Source: an uncultured Bacteroidales bacterium
GTDB lineage: Bacteria; Bacteroidota; Bacteroidia; Bacteroidales; Muribaculaceae
Direction of reading: 5' to 3'
Length of the DNA: 7,451 nt
NCBI GenBank assembly: GCA_947177325.1
Contig: CAMWUH010000098.1
Coordinates: 1-7,451, forward strand
Shown here: one piece after another, positions 1 to 5,282 of the stretch
Position numbering within the stretch: the stretch's first letter is position 1
How the letters are laid out: each line of letters opens with the position of its first letter
Notes under the pieces: generated by a model
The model's input: only the letters and a program-made list of their open reading frames with translations
Databases searched by the model: none
What the model was told of the DNA's origin: nothing
Program-made: the position numbers and the translations under genes

Positions 1-267
1 ATTTCTCATAATGCTAATATCGTTTACATCGACGGCAAACCGGGTGACCTCACTCCCCGCGAATTTAAAATTATCCTTTACTTCCTGACCCATCGCAACC
101 GCATTTACTCACGCGATGAAATCATCAGCGAAGTTTGGGACGGAGTAGAAGTTTCGGCCCGAACCATTGACGTCAATATGTCGCGTCTGCGTAAAAAAAT
201 CGGCGAATACGGCGATTGCATCCACACTCGTCCCGGTTTTGGTTACGGTTTCAAAGAGCAAATTTAA
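1..267 (+). CDS. Response regulator, OmpR/PhoB family (partial, C-terminal DNA-binding domain only)
   Basis: Frame 1 is open from the first base to TAA at 265-267 and gives the last 88 residues of a protein that begins outside the window. The sequence is a typical winged-helix effector domain (Trans_reg_C). It has an LTPREFKIILYFL first helix, a YSRDEIISEVWDG segment, the SARTIDVNMSRLRKKIG recognition helix, and the closing wing TRPGFGYGF. In this family the domain binds direct repeats in promoters after an N-terminal receiver domain is phosphorylated on Asp by a histidine kinase. The receiver half is not visible here. A sensor kinase gene lies 2.1 kb downstream, beyond the GH13 enzyme, and is the obvious candidate partner, but pairing is inferred. 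Target genes are unknown. The family call is secure; I do not assign a specific gene name. Confidence 0.93.
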   Translation: MSHNANIVYIDGKPGDLTPREFKIILYFLTHRNRIYSRDEIISEVWDGVEVSARTIDVNMSRLRKKIGEYGDCIHTRPGFGYGFKEQI

Positions 268-283
268 CATAAACGTTTAGCAT

Positions 284-320
284 TGAGAAATTAGAGAAAA
301 TCCAACCAATTCTCTTCTCA
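284..320 (+). terminator. Possible hairpin just after the response regulator
   Basis: An interrupted inverted repeat starts 16 bases after the regulator stop. TGAGA (284-288) pairs with TCTCA (316-320), and AGAGAA (293-298) pairs with TTCTCT (310-315), with a 4-base bulge (AATT) and an 11-base loop. The stem is AU-rich and no clean U-tract follows, so it is at best a weak terminator or an RNA 3'-end stabiliser. Confidence 0.3.
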
Positions 321-341
321 GTTCGCCAATTCTTTACATAA

Positions 342-366
342 CCTCCGGCTGCCGGGCAGTCGGGGG
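342..366 (+). other. Strong GC-rich RNA hairpin in the regulator-hydrolase gap
   Basis: Bases 342-352 can pair with 356-366 in an 11-bp stem closed by a 3-base loop (CGG). Two of the pairs, 344:364 and 348:360, are G-U wobbles that work only in RNA read from the + strand; on the other strand they would be C-A mismatches. This suggests, but does not prove, a + strand RNA element. No U-run follows directly. It lies about 115 bases before the hydrolase start, so it could belong to the hydrolase leader or to the 3' end of the regulator transcript. Confidence 0.4.
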
Positions 367-376
367 ATATGTTGTT

Positions 377-425
377 AAAAGAGTATTCCCGCCACGGCAT
401 CTATTCAAGCCACTAACTCTTTTTT
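377..425 (+). terminator. Possible terminator: A-tract/T-tract inverted repeat with T-run
   Basis: AAAAGAGT (377-384) is complementary to ACTCTTTT (416-423), and the T-run continues to 425. An inverted repeat that ends in a T6 tract resembles an intrinsic terminator. However, the 31-base loop is long and the stem is mostly AU. It could end the regulator transcript about 55 bases before the hydrolase start, or act conditionally together with the GC-rich hairpin just upstream. Confidence 0.3.
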
Positions 426-479
426 CCGGAGTTGACTTATCGGCCGAAGGCCTCAAATTTCAAATAAATCATTACTATC

Positions 480-2324
480 ATGTTAGCCTCGTTAATAATG
501 GCAGTTGCAGCAACAACAGCTCCCACACTTACGATTGATAATGTTGAGCCCCCTTATTGGTGGACCGGCATGAACAACGACACTCTCCAAATCATGATTA
601 CAGGTCCGGGAATAGCCGATGCGGAAGTAAGCGGTTCTTATCCGGGCGTAAAACTCATTGAAGAAGTCAACCCGGGCAGTCCCGATTACAAGTTACTCTA
701 CTACACTATCGGGAGCGAGGCCAAACCCGGCAAAATGCCTATCACGCTAAAAGTGGGCGATGCCGAAGCTACCATTGACTATCAATTGCGCCAACGCACC
801 AAAAAGGCTGAAGATTTCAACGGTTTTTCATCGGCCGACGTACTCTATCTTCTGATGCCTGACCGCTTTGCGCAGGGGAATTCAGCCGTCGATGTTGACC
901 CCTACGAAGGGCTTGAATACAAGGTGAAGCCCAATCGCGAAAATCCTAACGGACGCCACGGAGGCAACATTCAAGGCATAATTGACCATCTGGACTATTT
1001 GAAAGACCTTGGAGTCACAGCCATTTGGGCATGCCCCGTGCTTGAAAACGATATGCCCGGCGGCTCATATCATGGCTACGCCACGACCAATTATTACAAG
1101 ATTGACCCCCGCTTCGGCACCAACGAAGAATGGGCCCTCTTGGTTAAAGAAGCTGACAAGAGAGGAATGAAGGTGGTGATGGATATGATTTTCAACCACT
1201 CGGGAGTCAACCATCCCTGGCTGGAAAATATGCCGGCCGACGATTGGTTTAACCACCCTGAGGGCGACGTAATGACCAATTTCCGCCTCAGCACGGTTCA
1301 CGACCCCTACGCATCTGATTTTGACAAAGACGCCACTGTCAACGGCTGGTTCGTCCCCTCAATGCCCGACCTCAACCAGCGCAACCCACACTTGATGCGC
1401 TATCTTATCCAAAACAGTATCTGGTGGATAGAAAGCAGCGAAATTAATGGCATAAGAATGGACACCTACCCTTATGCCGACATGGACGGGATGGCCTCTT
1501 GGATTGATGCGGTTATGACTGAATATCCTAATTTCAACATCGTGGGCGAATGTTGGTATGACAACGAAGGTGGCTCGGCCTTCTGGCAAAAGGGCAACCG
1601 CCTGAACCCCACCGACCCTCGTCTGCCCGTGGTGATGGATTTCAAACTAATCCTGAAAGGCAGGGATTTCTTTATGACTCCCACAACCCCCTGGACTGGA
1701 CTGAACGGGCTGTATGACCATTTGGCAATGGATTTCATGTTTCCCGACCCAAGCAAAATTCTCACATTTCTCGACAACCACGACACCGACCGCTTTTTGC
1801 TCGAAGAGCCTGAAAATCTCGACTCGTGGAAGCAAGCAATAACATTTTTGCTGACCTCGCGCGGTATTCCTCAAATTTACTACGGCACCGAGTTGCTGAT
1901 GAACGGTTCGAAAGAAGGCAGCGATGGATTTGTTCGCCGCGACTTCCCCGGTGGCTTTGAGGGCGATGAAGTGAATGCCTTCACCCCCGAAGGACGCACC
2001 GACTTGCAGAATGAAGCATGGAATTACCTGTCTACGCTCCTTAAATGGCGCCGCGATGAGGCCAACGACGTGATAGCCAACGGCACTTTGAAGCATTTCA
2101 TGCCTATCAATTGCGCCTACGTCTATGAGCGTCGATTGGGCGATAAGCAGGTGGTGGTGCTCATCAATGGCACCGATGAACCGTTGGAACTCCAGATGGC
2201 CCGCTACGCTGAAATCATGCCGAAAGGCACACAGATGAAAAACGTGCTGACCGATGAGCAAGTCACCATTGGCGACACACTCGTGCTTCAACCTCGCCAA
2301 ACTCTCTTGCTGCAAAACTTCTAA
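480..2324 (+). CDS. GH13 maltodextrin hydrolase, cyclomaltodextrinase/neopullulanase type (SusA-like)
   Basis: This 614-residue enzyme is expected to hydrolyse alpha-1,4 bonds in maltooligosaccharides, cyclodextrins or pullulan. It has an N-terminal beta-rich domain (about 15-105) of the cyclomaltodextrinase type, a GH13 barrel (about 115-530), and a C-terminal beta domain (about 535-614). All GH13 signature regions are visible: VVMDMIFNH (Asp235, His240), GIRMD with nucleophile Asp328, VGECW with acid/base Glu357, FLDNHD with Asp435, and the subfamily marker MPDLN at 295-299. Length and layout match Bacteroides SusA, a periplasmic neopullulanase of about 617 residues. The N-terminus is odd: hydrophobic residues 1-14 look like a signal-peptide core, but there is no basic residue before it. 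TAA at 465-467 blocks an in-frame ATG further upstream. No susC/susD-like or transporter genes are in the window. Exact substrate preference cannot be read from the sequence. Confidence 0.93.
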   Translation: MLASLIMAVAATTAPTLTIDNVEPPYWWTGMNNDTLQIMITGPGIADAEVSGSYPGVKLIEEVNPGSPDYKLLYYTIGSEAKPGKMPITLKVGDAEATIDYQLRQRTKKAEDFNGFSSADVLYLLMPDRFAQGNSAVDVDPYEGLEYKVKPNRENPNGRHGGNIQGIIDHLDYLKDLGVTAIWACPVLENDMPGGSYHGYATTNYYKIDPRFGTNEEWALLVKEADKRGMKVVMDMIFNHSGVNHPWLENMPADDWFNHPEGDVMTNFRLSTVHDPYASDFDKDATVNGWFVPSMPDLNQRNPHLMRYLIQNSIWWIESSEINGIRMDTYPYADMDGMASWIDAVMTEYPNFNIVGECWYDNEGGSAFWQKGNRLNPTDPRLPVVMDFKLILKGRDFFMTPTTPWTGLNGLYDHLAMDFMFPDPSKILTFLDNHDTDRFLLEEPENLDSWKQAITFLLTSRGIPQIYYGTELLMNGSKEGSDGFVRRDFPGGFEGDEVNAFTPEGRTDLQNEAWNYLSTLLKWRRDEANDVIANGTLKHFMPINCAYVYERRLGDKQVVVLINGTDEPLELQMARYAEIMPKGTQMKNVLTDEQVTIGDTLVLQPRQTLLLQNF

Positions 2325-2381
2325 TACTGACAATTCAGCCAACAACATTACATCATTCACATTTCCAACTATTGATTTCAA

Positions 2382-3893
2382 ATGTTTAAATCAAAGAACC
2401 GTCGCTTCAGCTATCGCCTGAAAATATTCTTGCCCATTTCAATAATGATATGGTTGATGATTGGTGTGTTTGCTTACTTTCAACATCAGCGCGAAATGGA
2501 TATGCGTCGAGCAGCCATCAAAGCCCGTGTTGAAATGATTAACGCGCGCATTATATCCCTCCATGAACATGACGAAGACATAACATCGTTCGTAAAATTC
2601 CTCGATGAATACTATGACGCTTCTATCTATGAAGATGTGTCGGTGGCTGTTTATAATGCCATCAACGGAAGTGTGCTCGCCGATATAGGTTTCGTAGCCC
2701 CGGCTCCCGACAAAATCAGCACAACTTCGGGTATTCTCAAAGGCAACGACCTCAACGATAGCGACAACAATCCGGTCTCAAGTCAGCTTGACCCTTCAAA
2801 AGCGTTTTATTACGAGGAAACGGTTAGTCCCGATGGCGCAATCAGAGTGCAAACCATTCTCCCGTCTAATGAAAATCTCCAACGTGCGGTCACCGGAGGC
2901 AACTCCTGGTGGATTTTGATTCTGATATCCGGCCTGTTAATCACGATAGTGCTTTATATCACTACTTACCACGTGGCTCGCAACGTAAGTTATCTGCGCG
3001 ATTTTGCCGAGGAAGCCTCAGGCGATGGCAATCCTAACATTGATTCAATTGAATCAAAATTCGGCAACGACGAGCTTGGCGAAATTTCACGAAAAATCAT
3101 TCAGCTTTACCGCGAGCGCAACGATGCTATCGAGGCCCGCGAGCTTGAACATTCCGTAGCGCTCAAAGCCACCGAAGAGCGCTCCAACATGAAGCGACAA
3201 ATGACCAACAATATCTCCCACGAGCTTAAAACTCCCGTTGGCGTTATTCGCGGCTACGTCGACACCCTCGTTGAAAACCCTGATATGGACAACGATTCGC
3301 GCCACCACTTCATGCTCAAAACCCAGCAACACGTCGAGCGCCTTTGCAACTTGCTCAACGACTTGTCGACAATGACGCGCCTCGATGAAGCATCTACCAA
3401 GATTCCGCGCGAAAAAATCGACTTTCAACAGCTCATTGAGGGTGTCAAACACGACATTGAAGAGAGTGGCATAGCCGGAGAAATGGAATTCTGGAACGAC
3501 ATTGAGCCTGATACCTTCATCGTTGGCAACAACGCTCTGATCACCGGCGCTATAATGAACCTCGCCAAGAATGCCATCAACTACTCCAAGGGCACTGAAA
3601 TGGGTGTGAAGATGCTGACCAAAAACGAGCGATTCTACACCTTCTGCTTCTACGACGACGGTACAGGCGTTGAGGAGGAACATATCCCCTACCTCTTCGA
3701 ACGTTTTTATCGCGTCGATAAAGGGCGCTCTCGCAAAGCCGGCGGCACCGGATTGGGATTGCCTATCGTGAAGTCGACCATCAACTCGATGGGAGGCTCA
3801 ATCACCGTCCGCAACGCCAAACCCCACGGCCTTGAATTTGTATTCACTCTCCCTCGGGCAACTGACACCAATAGCGATCAATCAGCAAAATAA
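2382..3893 (+). CDS. Membrane sensor histidine kinase
   Basis: A complete 503-residue two-component sensor kinase. A basic N-terminus leads into membrane segment 1 (about 13-33). An extracytoplasmic sensor region follows (about 34-173); I do not recognise its fold. Membrane segment 2 is about 175-196, then a HAMP-like linker (about 197-250) ending in a DELGEISRKII helix. The HisKA domain carries the H-box NISHELKTP with phospho-acceptor His280. The HATPase_c domain has an N-box with Asn393 and Asn397, a G1 box DDGTG (425-429), an F-box LFERFYR (438-444), and a G2 box GGTGLGL (454-460). Nothing catalytic is missing, and there is no receiver domain, so it is a classical kinase that needs a separate regulator. 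It starts 57 bases after the GH13 stop with no terminator or -7 box between, which suggests co-transcription. The nearest candidate partner is the response regulator at the left edge. The signal sensed is unknown. Confidence 0.95.
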   Translation: MFKSKNRRFSYRLKIFLPISIMIWLMIGVFAYFQHQREMDMRRAAIKARVEMINARIISLHEHDEDITSFVKFLDEYYDASIYEDVSVAVYNAINGSVLADIGFVAPAPDKISTTSGILKGNDLNDSDNNPVSSQLDPSKAFYYEETVSPDGAIRVQTILPSNENLQRAVTGGNSWWILILISGLLITIVLYITTYHVARNVSYLRDFAEEASGDGNPNIDSIESKFGNDELGEISRKIIQLYRERNDAIEARELEHSVALKATEERSNMKRQMTNNISHELKTPVGVIRGYVDTLVENPDMDNDSRHHFMLKTQQHVERLCNLLNDLSTMTRLDEASTKIPREKIDFQQLIEGVKHDIEESGIAGEMEFWNDIEPDTFIVGNNALITGAIMNLAKNAINYSKGTEMGVKMLTKNERFYTFCFYDDGTGVEEEHIPYLFERFYRVDKGRSRKAGGTGLGLPIVKSTINSMGGSITVRNAKPHGLEFVFTLPRATDTNSDQSAK

Positions 3894-3902
3894 AAGCTTC
3901 CG

Positions 3903-3922
3903 TTCAGCTGCCATTAGCTGAA
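3903..3922 (+). terminator. Terminator-like hairpin after the histidine kinase
   Basis: TTCAGCT (3903-3909) and AGCTGAA (3916-3922) form a perfect 7-bp stem with a 6-base loop, 9 bases after the kinase stop. An additional G-U pair (3902:3923) is possible. The downstream T-tract is poor, although a T7 run occurs at 3953-3959. It is placed where the kinase transcript should end, just before a new promoter. Confidence 0.45.
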
Positions 3923-3961
3923 TTCTGCCTCCACCCTTAGGGCTATATCATATTTTTTTCG

Positions 3962-3969
3962 TAACTTTG
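3962..3969 (+). promoter_or_regulatory. Bacteroidota-type promoter -7 box (TAACTTTG) for ychF
   Basis: TAACTTTG is an exact match to the Bacteroidota primary-sigma -7 consensus TAnnTTTG. It follows a T-rich stretch (3952-3959). The expected TTTG at -33 is not clear; the matching place, about 3936-3940, reads CTTAG. Transcription would start around 3975-3978 and leave a leader of about 170 nt before the ychF ATG. It is the only full match I found in the intergenic regions of the window. Confidence 0.65.
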
Positions 3970-4006
3970 TAGCTCTTAAGTAACTGGTGAAAAGAAGTTC
4001 CACCGT

Positions 4007-4129
4007 ATGCGAGATGAAAATTTTGGTTTTGACCGATTTACAACCGCAGAGAGTATACCGGATTTCGTTAAGAAGTCACCGTGTAAATACTGTCGTTCCT
4101 TTCAAGCAGTTACTCAAATATTTGAATAA
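4007..4129 (+). CDS. Possible small 40-residue protein or leader peptide with a CxxC motif
   Basis: An ATG at 4007 opens a 40-codon frame ending in TAA at 4127-4129, inside the ychF leader and 18 bases before the ychF start. The frame is open upstream only to a TAA at 3977-3979, with no other ATG. The product begins MRDENFGFDRFTT and contains SPCKYC (Cys26, Cys29). It is hydrophilic, with no membrane segment or signal peptide. A CxxC pair in so short a peptide could bind metal or be redox active, but it may equally be chance. A purine-rich stretch (GAAAAGAAG, 3989-3997) lies about 9 bases upstream. I recognise no family. Its place between promoter and gene would suit either a leader peptide or merely untranslated leader RNA. 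Confidence 0.25.
   Translation: MRDENFGFDRFTTAESIPDFVKKSPCKYCRSFQAVTQIFE
4114..4125. repeat. 12-bp perfect palindrome just upstream of ychF
   Basis: TCAAATATTTGA is perfectly self-complementary and lies 22 bases before the ychF ATG, overlapping the end of the small ORF. Such AT-rich palindromes can be binding sites for dimeric proteins, but a 12-bp palindrome in AT-rich DNA may also be chance. As RNA it would make only a very weak stem. Confidence 0.25.
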
Positions 4130-4147
4130 AAAAACGAATACTGAATA

Positions 4148-5251
4148 ATGTCACTACAATGTGGAATCGTAGGGTTGCCTAACGTAGGAAAATCAACCCT
4201 CTTCAATTGCCTTTCCAACGCCAAGGCCCAATCGGCCAACTTCCCCTTCTGTACCATTGAGCCCAATGTTGGCGTAATCACCGTACCCGACGACCGTTTG
4301 ACCCGTCTGGTTGAGATGTGTCAGCCGAAGAGCGTAGTGCCGGCAACGGTTGAAATCGTTGATATTGCAGGTCTCGTTAAAGGCGCGAGCAAAGGCGAAG
4401 GCTTGGGCAACAAATTCTTGGCCAACATTCGCGAAACGGATGCCATCATCCACGTGCTCCGCTGCTTTGACGACGACAACATTACCCACGTTGACGGATC
4501 GGTCGACCCCGTGCGCGATAAAGAAATCATTGACTATGAGCTTCAGCTCAAAGACCTTGAAACCGTTGAAAGTCGCTTGGCTAAAACCATAAAAGCCGCT
4601 CAAACCGGCGGCGACAAAACAGCCCGATTGCAAGCCGATGTGCTTCAGCGCTACAAAGAGGCGCTCGATAAAGGATTGCCCGCTCGCTCGGTTAAGTTTG
4701 AAACCGCTGATGAGCAAAAATTTGCCCGCGAACTGTTTCTCTTGACAGCCAAACCGGTGCTCTACGTCTGCAACGTTGACGACGCCTCGGCTGTCAACGG
4801 CAACAAATACGTCGATGCCGTTAGAGAAGCCATCAAGGATGAAGATGCCCAACTGCTCATTGTAGCAGCCGCTACTGAAAGCGACATCGCCGAGCTCGAC
4901 ACCTGGGAAGAACGTCAGGAGTTCCTTCAGGAAATAGGCCTGGAAGAGTCAGGCGTTGCCCGACTTATTCGCGCAGCTTATAATCTGCTCGACCTGCAGA
5001 CATTCTTCACCGCCGGATCTGATGAAGTCAGAGCCTGGACATTTATGCGCGGCTCTAAAGCCCCCCGCTGCGCCGGCATCATACACACCGATTTTGAAAA
5101 AGGCTTCATTCGTGCCGAAGTAATTAAATATGATGATTACGTTAACCTCGGTGGCGAAACTGCCGTAAAAGAAGCCGGCAAAATGGGCATTGAAGGTAAA
5201 GAATATGTGGTGCAAGACGGCGACATCATGCACTTCCGCTTCAATGTTTAA
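4148..5251 (+). CDS. ychF: Redox-regulated/ribosome-associated GTPase-ATPase YchF (OLA1 family)
   Basis: This 367-residue protein matches YchF, a universally conserved Obg-like P-loop NTPase. Family members bind ribosomes, often prefer ATP to GTP, and are linked to translation and stress responses. Visible parts are the P-loop GLPNVGKST (9-17), the switch region with DIAGLVKGASKGEGLGN (72-88), a helical/coiled-coil insertion (about 125-195), and a C-terminal TGS domain (about 280-366) containing the FFTAGSDEVRAWT segment typical of YchF. The nucleotide-specificity motif, NxxE in the E. coli and human proteins, here reads NVDD (209-212), a conservative change. The start is fixed by a TGA just upstream at 4142-4144 and by the P-loop position. 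It is probably the first main gene of a unit with glyS and lemA, driven by the TAACTTTG promoter. Length is standard for the family. Confidence 0.97.
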   Translation: MSLQCGIVGLPNVGKSTLFNCLSNAKAQSANFPFCTIEPNVGVITVPDDRLTRLVEMCQPKSVVPATVEIVDIAGLVKGASKGEGLGNKFLANIRETDAIIHVLRCFDDDNITHVDGSVDPVRDKEIIDYELQLKDLETVESRLAKTIKAAQTGGDKTARLQADVLQRYKEALDKGLPARSVKFETADEQKFARELFLLTAKPVLYVCNVDDASAVNGNKYVDAVREAIKDEDAQLLIVAAATESDIAELDTWEERQEFLQEIGLEESGVARLIRAAYNLLDLQTFFTAGSDEVRAWTFMRGSKAPRCAGIIHTDFEKGFIRAEVIKYDDYVNLGGETAVKEAGKMGIEGKEYVVQDGDIMHFRFNV

Positions 5252-5282
5252 TTCACTAACAAATTTAATTTTTCTATTTATT

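Noticed and set aside
438..455. GGCC-GAA-GGCC short inverted repeat as a regulatory site before the hydrolase
   Set aside because: It has only a 4-bp stem with a 3-base loop from a self-complementary tetramer, easily chance.
1647..2381. A 244-codon open frame on the minus strand opposite the hydrolase gene
   Set aside because: It lies antisense to conserved GH13 sequence including catalytic Asp435, shows no recognisable domain, and is explained by codon bias of the real gene.
3932..3960. CCCTTAGGG followed by a T-tract as an intrinsic terminator after the kinase
   Set aside because: The stem is only 3 bp and the T-run is separated from it by 10 bases. The TTCAGCT/AGCTGAA hairpin upstream is the better candidate.
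5190..5282. A 31-residue N-terminal extension of glycyl-tRNA synthetase
   Set aside because: It would overlap the end of ychF, and its residues are only an out-of-frame reading of ychF. The family normally starts close to the Met at 5283.
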